Source of the DNA: Vicinamibacteria bacterium
GTDB taxonomy: Bacteria > Acidobacteriota > Vicinamibacteria > Vicinamibacterales > UBA2999
Length of the DNA: 7,886 bases
Direction of reading: 5' to 3'
Assembly: GCA_025924295.1 (NCBI GenBank)
Contig: JAICEG010000247.1
Span: 1-7,886 of the forward strand
In this document: positions 1 to 5,876 of the stretch, piece by piece
Position numbering within the stretch: position 1 is the first letter of the stretch
Layout of the letters: every line of letters starts with the position of its first letter
Notes under the pieces: generated by a model
What the model was told of the DNA's origin: nothing
What the model saw: the letters and a program-made list of their open reading frames with translations, nothing else
Database searches by the model: none
Position numbers and translations under genes: made by a program

Positions 1-941
1 AGATGCACGATCTCCCGTGGGGTGCCGATCACTACCTTGCCACGGGAGAAACCGTTCCGTCCGGTGGCTACGACCTGCTGCGATCGTTCGATGCGATTCT
101 GATCGGGGCGATCGGTGATTCCCGCGTCCCTGACAACCGGCATGCGCGCGCGATCCTGCTCGGCACACGCTTCGAGCTCGACCTCTACGTCAACTATCGT
201 CCGGTCCGGTTGCTCGACGCGCGACTATGCCCGCTCAAGGACCGCACGCCCGCCGACGTCGACTTCGTCGTGCTGCGCGAGAACACAGAGGGTTTGTATG
301 TTGGTGTCGGAGGTCGATTCAAAGCTGGCACCAGCGACGAGATCGCGGTCCAGGAGGAGATCAATACCTACAAGGGCGTCCACCGGATCGTCCGCCACGG
401 CTTCGAGGTCGCGCGCACGCGTCGTCGTCGTGCGGTCTGCATGGCCGACAAGAGCAACGCGATGCAGGAAGGGCACGCGCTGTGGCAACGCGTGTTTCGC
501 GAGGTCAGCGCGGAGTACCCGGATGTGTCGAGCCGGCACCTCTATATAGATGCGTTGGCGATGATGCTCGTCCAGGATCCTGGCCAGTTCGATGTCGTCG
601 TGACGAACAACCTCTTCGGCGACATCATCACCGACATTGGCGGCGCGTTGCAGGGCGGCCTCGGCATGGCCGCATCCGCGAATCTTCACCCCGGGCGCAC
701 GTCGATGTTCGAGCCGGTCCATGGCTCGGCACCGCCGCTGGCCGGGCGTGACCAAGCCAATCCCATCGGAGCGATCTTGTCCGCGGCGCTGCTGCTCGAG
801 ACGCTGGGCCGTCACGAGGATGCTGGCCGGATCAACCGTGCCGTGGAGTCAGCCGTGCAGGAGGGCGCCGTGACGCGCGACGTCGGCGGGAACCTTGGCA
901 CAGTCGCTGCCGGCGACGCCATTCGTCGGCGGCTTCGGTGA
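1..941 (+). CDS. 3-isopropylmalate dehydrogenase-like decarboxylating dehydrogenase, 5' end cut off
   Basis: This is a member of the isocitrate/isopropylmalate dehydrogenase family, which oxidises and decarboxylates a 2-hydroxy acid using NAD and Mg2+ or Mn2+ in the cytoplasm. The reading frame is open to the window edge. The ATG at 3 is unlikely to be the real start, because the N-terminal PGDGIGPE-type motif and roughly 45 residues are missing. Numbering from that Met, I see NYRPVRL (64-70), the RENTEG substrate loop (92-97), a probable catalytic Lys150 in ADKSNAM, YIDALAM (181-187), metal ligands Asp207 and Asp211 in NLFGDIITD, EPVHGSAP (237-244) and the cofactor-site NPIGAIL. 3-Isopropylmalate dehydrogenase (leucine pathway) fits best. 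The RENTEG...VGGRF loop is also reminiscent of tartrate or homoisocitrate dehydrogenases, so the substrate is not settled. No leucine-pathway neighbour is visible. It ends at TGA 939-941, and the first heptad repeat follows at once. Confidence 0.85.
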   Translation, partial: MHDLPWGADHYLATGETVPSGGYDLLRSFDAILIGAIGDSRVPDNRHARAILLGTRFELDLYVNYRPVRLLDARLCPLKDRTPADVDFVVLRENTEGLYVGVGGRFKAGTSDEIAVQEEINTYKGVHRIVRHGFEVARTRRRRAVCMADKSNAMQEGHALWQRVFREVSAEYPDVSSRHLYIDALAMMLVQDPGQFDVVVTNNLFGDIITDIGGALQGGLGMAASANLHPGRTSMFEPVHGSAPPLAGRDQANPIGAILSAALLLETLGRHEDAGRINRAVESAVQEGAVTRDVGGNLGTVAAGDAIRRRLR

Positions 942-1118
942 TCAACTCCCAACTCCCAATCCCCACCTTCCAACTCCCAAGCGCCAGCGTCGGCCCGGGC
1001 CGCCGTCCGTGCGGAGCCAGCTTTGGAGTAAGAACCTCGAACCTGCAACCTGCGACCTGGAAAGTTGAGAGTTGGAAGCGTTGGGAGTTGGGAGTTGGAA
1101 GTTGGGAGTTGAGTGATC
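942..1118. repeat. Inverted array of heptanucleotide (CTCCCAA / TTGGGAG) repeats
   Basis: The left arm (about 942-980) is built of 7-bp units such as CTCCCAA and CTTCCAA. The right arm (about 1063-1114) carries the complementary units in a row: TTGAGAG, TTGGAAG, then after a 2-bp slip TTGGGAG, TTGGGAG, TTGGAAG, TTGGGAG and TTGAGTG. The arms are largely complementary and bounded by GATC on both outer sides, so a long imperfect stem can form. The roughly 80-bp centre holds a perfect CGGCCCGGGCCG palindrome (991-1002) and another heptad-phased run, AACCTCG-AACCTGC-AACCTGC-GACCTGG (1033-1060). The design resembles the short tandemly repeated heptamers known in cyanobacteria. It may act as a transcription stop for the dehydrogenase gene, but no T-run follows. 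Confidence 0.8.
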
Positions 1119-1138
1119 CACCCCTCCCTCGGTATAGT
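1109..1138 (+). promoter_or_regulatory. Predicted sigma-70-type promoter of fae
   Basis: TTGAGT at 1109-1114 and TATAGT at 1133-1138 are separated by 18 bp and match the TTGACA/TATAAT consensus at 4 of 6 and 5 of 6 positions. Transcription would start near 1145, giving a leader of about 90 nt before the fae ATG. The -35 element lies in the last heptad unit of the repeat array. This is a prediction by eye; the rest of the spacer up to the ribosome binding site shows nothing else I recognise. Confidence 0.45.
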
Positions 1139-1235
1139 TCTCAGGTTTGCGCGCCCGAAATTCACGCGCGCACAGATTGGGGCCAGGCCAGTCCCGGCGT
1201 GGCCGATAGCTCATTCCAGACAGGAGTGTGTCGAC

Positions 1236-1739
1236 ATGGCAGCGGACTTTTTTCTGGGCGAGTCACTGGTGGGCGATGGAAATGAGATCGCACACATCGA
1301 CTTGATCATTGGCTCGAAGACCGGCCCGGCGGGAGCAGCATTCTGCAACGCGCTGGCGAACAACAAGGACGGGTTCACCACTCTGTTGGCGGTGGTGACG
1401 CCAAACCTGCCGGCCAAGCCGGATACGCTCCTGTTCAACAAGGTGACGATCAAGGGAGCGAAGCAGGCGGTGCAGATGTTCGGGCCGGCGCAGGCGGCGG
1501 TGGCGCGGGCGGTGGTGGACTCGGTGGAGAGCGGCGTGATTCCGCAGAGCAAGGCGGACGACCTGTGTGTGCTGGTCGGCGTGTTCATCCACTGGGAGGC
1601 CGCGGACGACAAGAAGATCTACGACTTCAATTACCAGGCGACGAAGGAAGCGATTCAGCGCGCGCTGGCGAACAAGCCGTCAGTGAGCGAGGTGCTGGCG
1701 GGCGCGAAGACGGCCAAGCACCCCTTCAGCCCCAAGTAA
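1236..1739 (+). CDS. fae: Formaldehyde-activating enzyme (5,6,7,8-tetrahydromethanopterin hydro-lyase)
   Basis: Fae condenses formaldehyde with tetrahydromethanopterin to methylene-H4MPT, the entry step of H4MPT-linked formaldehyde oxidation and detoxification in the cytoplasm. The 167-residue product has the usual family length and is collinear with Methylobacterium Fae as I remember it: GESLVGDGNEIAHIDLIIG (8-26), AFCNALANNK, LAVVTPNLPAKPDTLLFNKVTI, QAVQMFGPAQ (78-86) and DDLCVLVGVFIHWEAADD (108-125). His20 in the AHID motif corresponds to the catalytic histidine of the family. ATG 1236 is chosen because an AGGAG at 1222-1226 stands 9 bases upstream and because known Fae proteins begin here; longer in-frame extensions run into repeat DNA. 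Heptad arrays flank it on both sides. Its codon choice is unlike the next gene (14 of 15 Val codons are GTG, 10 of 13 Leu codons are CTG), which fits high expression or a separate origin. Confidence 0.96.
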   Translation: MAADFFLGESLVGDGNEIAHIDLIIGSKTGPAGAAFCNALANNKDGFTTLLAVVTPNLPAKPDTLLFNKVTIKGAKQAVQMFGPAQAAVARAVVDSVESGVIPQSKADDLCVLVGVFIHWEAADDKKIYDFNYQATKEAIQRALANKPSVSEVLAGAKTAKHPFSPK

Positions 1740-1741
1740 CT

Positions 1742-1824
1742 CTCCAAACTCCCAACGCCCAACACCCAACGCCGAGCCGAGCCTGAATCGGACGGTTTGG
1801 GAGGTGGGAGTTGGAAGTTGTCGA
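1742..1824. repeat. Second inverted heptad array, between fae and mtd
   Basis: The left arm is CTCCAAA, CTCCCAA, CGCCCAA, CACCCAA, CGCCGAG (1742-1776) and the right arm is TTGGGAG, GTGGGAG, TTGGAAG, TTGTCGA (1797-1824), each in exact 7-bp register. This is the same family as the array at 942-1118. It starts two bases after the fae stop and can fold into a hairpin with a short loop region. It therefore fills the leader before the next gene, where it could weaken read-through or protect the 3' end of the fae transcript. Confidence 0.8.
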
Positions 1825-1833
1825 TGACTTCCC

Positions 1834-2688
1834 GTGAAGAAACTTCTCTTACAGCTCGATTCCTCCTCACACCCCAGCGTGTTCGATCGCGTCGTTGCCT
1901 TCGATGCCGGCGCCGACGAGGTCATGAGCTACGGTGGCGTGACGCCAGAGACCGTCCGCGACCTCGTGCACGGTGCGATCTTCACGCGCGGCCCCAAGCA
2001 TCTCAATAACACCGCGATCTTCATCGGCGGGAGCGACATGGCGCAAGGTGAACGGCTGCTCTCCGCTGCGAAGAAGGCGTTCTTCGGGCCGCTCCGCGTG
2101 TCAGTCATGCTGGATTCGAACGGATCCAATACGACAGCGGTCGCAGCGGTTGCGAAGATGCGACAGGCGATCGGATCCCTCGAAGGACGATCGGTCGTTG
2201 TCACAGCCGGTTCCGGTCCCGTCGGCCTGCGAGCGGCCGGGCTCTTCGCGAAAGCCGGCGCGCAGGTCACGGTCACGTCACGACGCGCAGGCGACGGCAC
2301 GTTGTCCGAAACGATTCGTCAGCGATTCGGTGGTTCGATTCGCGAAGTCGCGATGGCCGACGGCTCCGGTGCAGCCGCGGTTCTCGAAGGCGCGGAGATG
2401 GCGCTCAATGCCGGGCCGGCCGGTGTGTGCCTGATTCCTCGCGCCGCCTGGGTCGGTCGCACCGGACTCCGCGTCGTTGCCGACGTCAACGCCGTTCCCC
2501 CACTCGGCGTCGAGGGGCTCGAAGTCATGGACGATGGCGCCACGAGAGAAGGGGTCACGACGTTCGGCGCGCTCGGAATCGGCGGACTGAAGATGAAGGT
2601 CCACAAGGCGTGTATTGCGCGCCTGTTCGAGAAGAACGATCTCATCCTCGATGCCGAGGCGATCGCCGAGTTGGCCGACACCTTGTAA
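1834..2688 (+). CDS. mtdB: NAD(P)-dependent methylene-tetrahydromethanopterin dehydrogenase (MtdA/MtdB family)
   Basis: This enzyme oxidises methylene-H4MPT to methenyl-H4MPT with NAD(P), the step after Fae. The 284-residue product follows the Methylobacterium MtdA/MtdB pattern throughout: MKKLLLQLDSSSHPSVFD at the start, GADEVMSYGGVTPE (26-39), TAIFIGGSDMAQGER (60-74), MLDSNGSNTTA (92-102), the Rossmann nucleotide loop AGSGPVGLRAA (125-135), VADVNAVPPLGVEG (215-228) and FGALGIGGLKMKVHKACIA (244-262). Arg150-Arg151, at the end of the second Rossmann strand, would suit an NADP phosphate. The start is GTG 1834: an in-frame TGA at 1825-1827 rules out anything longer, and the family begins with MKKLL. 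No convincing Shine-Dalgarno is seen, because the leader is heptad repeat. The gene symbol is provisional: MtdA (NADP, also uses tetrahydrofolate) and MtdB (NAD or NADP, H4MPT) cannot be separated by eye. The next gene begins 15 bp after its stop. Confidence 0.93.
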   Translation: MKKLLLQLDSSSHPSVFDRVVAFDAGADEVMSYGGVTPETVRDLVHGAIFTRGPKHLNNTAIFIGGSDMAQGERLLSAAKKAFFGPLRVSVMLDSNGSNTTAVAAVAKMRQAIGSLEGRSVVVTAGSGPVGLRAAGLFAKAGAQVTVTSRRAGDGTLSETIRQRFGGSIREVAMADGSGAAAVLEGAEMALNAGPAGVCLIPRAAWVGRTGLRVVADVNAVPPLGVEGLEVMDDGATREGVTTFGALGIGGLKMKVHKACIARLFEKNDLILDAEAIAELADTL

Positions 2689-2703
2689 TACGATGCCGCT
2701 GGA

Positions 2704-3792
2704 ATGCCTCGCGTCGTTGGTATCGATCCCGGAACCGTCAGCCTCGACCTGTGTGGGCTCGAAGGCAGTCGCGTGTTTCTCGATCAGACGATTCCGATCG
2801 AGGACGCGACGACTGATCCATCTCTAGTCCTGGGCATACTCGAGCGCGCCGCGCCACTCGATCTCGTCGTCGGACCCTCCGGTTACGGTCTTCCACTCAC
2901 GAAAGCGAGCGATCTCACGGAGTCGGACATTCGCCTCGCGTGCCTGGCGCCGCGGGGAGAGAGTGGCGGCATCGGAGGACTTTCGTCGCTGATGCGTGCG
3001 CTCGGAACAGCGCCATGTCCGGTCGTGATCACTCCCGGTGTCGTTCATCTCTCGTCAGTGCCAGCGCATCGCAAGATCAACCGCGTCGACATGGGCACGG
3101 CCGACAAAGTCTGCGCCGTCGCGCTCGCCATTCACGAGCAGGTCCGCCGTCGCGGGTGCACGGAGCGTGAGGTCTCCTTCATCCTCCTGGAACTGGGAGG
3201 GGCCTTCACCGCAGCCCTCGCGGTGGAGCAGGGGTCGATCGTCGATGGTCTCGGCGGCTCGTCGGGGCCGCTCGGCGCAGTCGCATGTGGAGCGCTCGAC
3301 GGCGAGGTGGCATTCCTCGCGGGCCAGGTGAGCAAGCAGATGCTCTTCACGGGAGGAGCGCTCGCGGTCGCCGGCACTCCCGAGGCGCGGGCCGAAGCGA
3401 TCGCCGAAGTGACGACTCCCGCCCGTCAACGGGCGCTCGAAGCCTATCTCGAGAGCATCGTGAAGTCGGTGGCAGTCCTGACGGTGTCGGCGCCATCGGC
3501 GCGCGTGGTGGTGCTGTCCGGCCGGCTGGCAAAGGTGCCCACCATTCGCGGCGGCCTCATGAGCCGATTGACGCGCGTGATCCCTGGCGTCACAGTCGAA
3601 CTGCTGTCGGGCATGGCGACCGTGACCAAGCATGCGGCACAGGGCGCCGCCCTTCTCGCCGATGGCCTTGCAGGTGGCAGTGCCGCCCCGCTCGTTGACG
3701 CGCTTGGGTTGCGGAGCGCGACGGGCACCGTTCTCGATCATCTGTACGTGATCTCGCAGGAGTCTGCGCGCCGCCGTCTGGGAATCGCCTAG
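2704..3792 (+). CDS. DUF1464 family protein (ASKHA-fold, 'predicted butyrate kinase'-like)
   Basis: The 362-residue protein looks like the DUF1464/COG2441 family, best known from archaea and annotated only as a predicted acyl kinase. Visible ASKHA-type pieces are the first phosphate loop GIDPGTVSLDL (6-16), a central DMGTADKVCAVALAI segment (129-143), a second glycine-rich strand-turn LLELGGAFTAALAVEQGSIVDGLGG (161-185, contiguous) and a late LSGRLAKVPTIRGGL adenosine-site-like segment (271-285). The actual reaction is unknown. It lies 15 bp after mtd and shares one base with the start of the ATP-grasp gene, so the three are very probably co-transcribed. I infer a role in making or activating a C1 cofactor (H4MPT or methanofuran), or a regulatory or chaperone ATPase role; butyrate metabolism has no support here. 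The start at ATG 2704 puts the phosphate loop right at the N-terminus, as expected; the ribosome binding site is weak. Confidence 0.75.
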   Translation: MPRVVGIDPGTVSLDLCGLEGSRVFLDQTIPIEDATTDPSLVLGILERAAPLDLVVGPSGYGLPLTKASDLTESDIRLACLAPRGESGGIGGLSSLMRALGTAPCPVVITPGVVHLSSVPAHRKINRVDMGTADKVCAVALAIHEQVRRRGCTEREVSFILLELGGAFTAALAVEQGSIVDGLGGSSGPLGAVACGALDGEVAFLAGQVSKQMLFTGGALAVAGTPEARAEAIAEVTTPARQRALEAYLESIVKSVAVLTVSAPSARVVVLSGRLAKVPTIRGGLMSRLTRVIPGVTVELLSGMATVTKHAAQGAALLADGLAGGSAAPLVDALGLRSATGTVLDHLYVISQESARRRLGIA

Positions 3793-4919
3793 TGCGCGTC
3801 CTGATCGTCGGTGTATCAACGCGTGCGGCAGCGGAGTCGGCAGCGAGAGCCGGCTTCGAGGTGATCGCGCTGGACGGCTACGCCGACCTCGACCAGCACC
3901 CGGCGGTCCGCGCCCTGTCTTTGTCGCGGGACTTCGGGATGGCCTTCTCTGCGGAGGCGATCGTCAACGCAGCGAGCCAGATGACGAGCGACGCCGTTGT
4001 GTACCTGTCGAACCTCGAGAATCATCCCAGGGCCGTCGAGGCGCTCTCCACCGGACGTGCGTTGTGGGGCAACGCTCCCGCGGTGCTGCGACGTGTCAGG
4101 GATCCCAGCGCGCTTGCGTCCGCGTTCGCAGGGCGCGGGTTGCGTGCTCCACGGGTTCTCAGGTCTCAGCCCGACGCGCAGGGGATCGGCACTCGATGGC
4201 TCATCAAGCCTCGTGTGTCTGGCGGCGGGCATGGCGTGAGGTTCTGGTCATCGGGCGAACCGGTGACGCGCGGTCACTACCTGCAGGAATTCATCGAAGG
4301 TGTCCCCGGTTCTGTCGTGTTCGTTGCCGCTGGTGGTGTTGGGGTGGTGCTCGGAATCTCGCGTCAGCTGGTGGGCGAGAGCGCGTTTGGCGTGTCGGGG
4401 TTCCGTTACTGCGGAAATATCCTCGATCTTCGAGCGACGATGAACGCCCCTGCCACCACGCTGGTGCAGTCGCTCACCGACGCGTTTCCCCTGGTCGGGG
4501 TCGGCAGCGTCGACTTCATTGCAACAGATGCCGGTCTGTATCCCGTGGAAGTGAACCCGCGGTGGACCGCATCCATGGAGCTCGTCGAGCGAGCGCAGAA
4601 CATCTCGATGTTCGGTGTGCATGCCGACACGTGTATGCGAGGTGCGCTCCCGCCACCCGATCTCACACGCCATCGCGTCTCATCGGAGGTGCATGGCAAA
4701 GCGGTCGTCTTCGCACGCGAGGACGTCACCATTGGCGATACGCGGGGATGGCTGGCTGATTCGAGCGTCCGCGATGTTCCGCACGCGGGCGAGCAGATCG
4801 AGGCGGGTCAACCGATTTGCACCGTGCTCGCGGTCGGCTCAGACGACGCCGATTGCCATGCGAGGCTCGTCGAGCGGGCCGCGCGGATTTACGGCGAGTT
4901 GTCGCGCCGGTCCGGCTAG
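3792..4919 (+). CDS. ATP-grasp ligase of the H4MPT gene neighbourhood (Orf17-like)
   Basis: ATP-grasp enzymes join a carboxylate to an amine through an acyl-phosphate. The 375-residue product has an N-terminal Rossmann-like domain (MRVLIVGVSTRAAAESAARAG), then the ATP-grasp core: WLIKPRVSGGGHGVRFW (136-152; Lys139 and the glycine loop bind ATP), YLQEFIEGVPGSVVFVA (163-179), GVGSVDFI (236-243) and YPVEVNPRWTASME (250-263), where Glu253 and Asn255 would bind metal. A C-terminal part (about 300-375) resembles the trailing domain of COG2232-type predicted carboligases. H4MPT clusters of methylotrophs carry an ATP-grasp gene (Orf17), and archaeal methanofuran and H4MPT synthesis uses ATP-grasp glutamate ligases, so a ligation step in cofactor synthesis is the best inference; the substrate cannot be read from sequence. 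The GTG start at 3792 overlaps the preceding TAG by one base, which points to coupled translation. Confidence 0.82.
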   Translation: MRVLIVGVSTRAAAESAARAGFEVIALDGYADLDQHPAVRALSLSRDFGMAFSAEAIVNAASQMTSDAVVYLSNLENHPRAVEALSTGRALWGNAPAVLRRVRDPSALASAFAGRGLRAPRVLRSQPDAQGIGTRWLIKPRVSGGGHGVRFWSSGEPVTRGHYLQEFIEGVPGSVVFVAAGGVGVVLGISRQLVGESAFGVSGFRYCGNILDLRATMNAPATTLVQSLTDAFPLVGVGSVDFIATDAGLYPVEVNPRWTASMELVERAQNISMFGVHADTCMRGALPPPDLTRHRVSSEVHGKAVVFAREDVTIGDTRGWLADSSVRDVPHAGEQIEAGQPICTVLAVGSDDADCHARLVERAARIYGELSRRSG

Positions 4920-4928
4920 AGCCGGACC
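4909..4928. terminator. GC-rich hairpin between convergent genes
   Basis: GGTCCGGCT (4909-4917) and AGCCGGACC (4920-4928) are exact reverse complements, leaving a realistic 7-bp stem with loop CTAGAG. The loop holds the stop codon of the ATP-grasp gene. It sits where the ATP-grasp gene and the opposite-strand hydrolase run toward each other, as a two-way terminator would. No T-tract follows, so a Rho-independent function is uncertain. Confidence 0.45.
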
Positions 4929-4937
4929 CTACGCACG

Positions 4938-5852
4938 CTAACGAGTTCCGACGTTCTCACCGGCCAGGAAGCGATTGACGATGCGCACGAACTCTTCGGG
5001 CTGCTCGTCACTCGGATAGTGCCCGACATCAGGAATGGTGATCAGTTGCGCGTTCGGAAGGGTTTTTCGCAGCTCGTCCTGCGTCTCGGCCGGGACGATG
5101 GTGCTGCGGCCGCCGAGGATGTACAGGATGGGCGCCTTGATGTCACGCACGAAGCGCCACAGGTCGGTGGCGACGAAGCCTTTCACGAGCTGCGGATCGC
5201 GCTTCCACTCGATGCGTCCGTCTGCGCGCTTCTTGCTGCCGTAGCGCACGTAGGCCTCGAGTACTGTGGGCGACATCCTCGGATTCGCCTTCCTGAGTTG
5301 TGCGAGCAGCTCCTCGGTGGATCCCCAGCCCGCCCTCTCCTGCTCCACGCGCTTGGCGTAGCCGTCGGCGATCTGCCGTGGGCGCTCTGGTCCGACATCC
5401 TCGGAGATCACGCGCGACACGAGCTCAGGGTGCTTGCCTGCGAAGACCTGCACCACGCGCCCGCCAGTTGAATTGCCCCACAGCACGAGATCGCGAAGCT
5501 TCAGCTGAGCGACGATCCCCTCGAGATCGCCGACGTGGTCCTCGACCAGGTAGCGTCCCTGCGGATCCCACCCCGAGTCGCCGTGTCCGCGCATATCGAT
5601 GGCGAGGACGCGATATCTCGCGGTGAACTGTGTGGCGACGTGGTCGAAGGTACGCGCGACGCGATCGAGGCCGTGAATCATGACGAACGGCTGCTTCCCC
5701 TCTCCGCCCCAGTCGACGTAGTGGATGCGAAGACCATTCACCTCGAGGAAGCGGTCCACCGGTTGCGCTGCTGATTGAAGCTGTGCGGTGAGCGTCACAG
5801 TCGAACTCAGCGATGCGAGGAGCACGACAACCGCCGGAAACAGTTTTTTCAT
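4938..5852 (-). CDS. Exported alpha/beta hydrolase
   Basis: This is a 304-residue alpha/beta-fold hydrolase with an N-terminal signal peptide (MKK, then a hydrophobic stretch at about 4-23; likely cleavage between 23 and 30), so it probably acts in the periplasm or outside the cell. The fold elements are the oxyanion-loop HG in MIHGLD (58-63), DMRGHGDSG (86-94), the nucleophile elbow GNSTG with Ser128, and the catalytic His278 in PDVGHYP. The usual Asp after the next-to-last strand is replaced: the motif reads GGRSTIVP (247-254). Asp152 after strand six, in SEDVGP, may supply the acid instead, as in some members of the fold. The ATG at 5852 is chosen because it begins a clean signal peptide; a longer frame exists upstream but would overlap the divergent gene. 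The substrate is unknown, an ester or similar bond. It is probably not part of the C1 route. Confidence 0.85.
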   Translation of the reverse strand: MKKLFPAVVVLLASLSSTVTLTAQLQSAAQPVDRFLEVNGLRIHYVDWGGEGKQPFVMIHGLDRVARTFDHVATQFTARYRVLAIDMRGHGDSGWDPQGRYLVEDHVGDLEGIVAQLKLRDLVLWGNSTGGRVVQVFAGKHPELVSRVISEDVGPERPRQIADGYAKRVEQERAGWGSTEELLAQLRKANPRMSPTVLEAYVRYGSKKRADGRIEWKRDPQLVKGFVATDLWRFVRDIKAPILYILGGRSTIVPAETQDELRKTLPNAQLITIPDVGHYPSDEQPEEFVRIVNRFLAGENVGTR

Positions 5853-5876
5853 GGCAATCAGATTATCCTTACGCAC
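5853..5876. promoter_or_regulatory. 24-bp divergent intergenic space
   Basis: The two opposite-strand starts at 5852 and 5877 leave only 24 bp, the most AT-rich stretch nearby. A TATCCT at 5864-5869 could be a -10 for the rightward gene with a leader of almost no length, but no well-spaced -35 is seen. Promoter elements for each gene must reach into the coding sequence of the other. The weak motif makes this a tentative regulatory call. Confidence 0.3.

Noticed and set aside
225..815. 196-codon minus-strand frame opposite the dehydrogenase gene
   Set aside because: It is a shadow of a well-conserved plus-strand enzyme; no domain signature is visible.
991..1002. CGGCCCGGGCCG perfect palindrome as a regulator binding site
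   Set aside because: Short self-complementary GC runs are expected in such DNA, and it sits upstream of the predicted promoter without any second copy.
942..1118. CRISPR array
   Set aside because: The repeats are 7 bp and contiguous, with no regular unique spacers.
1140..1235. Riboswitch or small RNA in the fae leader
   Set aside because: The leader is about 90 nt but I see no conserved aptamer pattern or strong stem-loop followed by a T-run.
938..1285. Open frames on both strands across the 942-1235 spacer
   Set aside because: Their translations are low-complexity runs of repeated NSQLPT- or WELGVGSWELS-type peptides made by the heptad DNA; no start with a ribosome binding site and no recognisable domain.
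3055..3819. 254-codon open frame on the minus strand opposite the DUF1464 gene
   Set aside because: It is rich in Arg, His and Ala as expected from the antisense of a GC-rich gene, and the plus-strand frame has clear family motifs.
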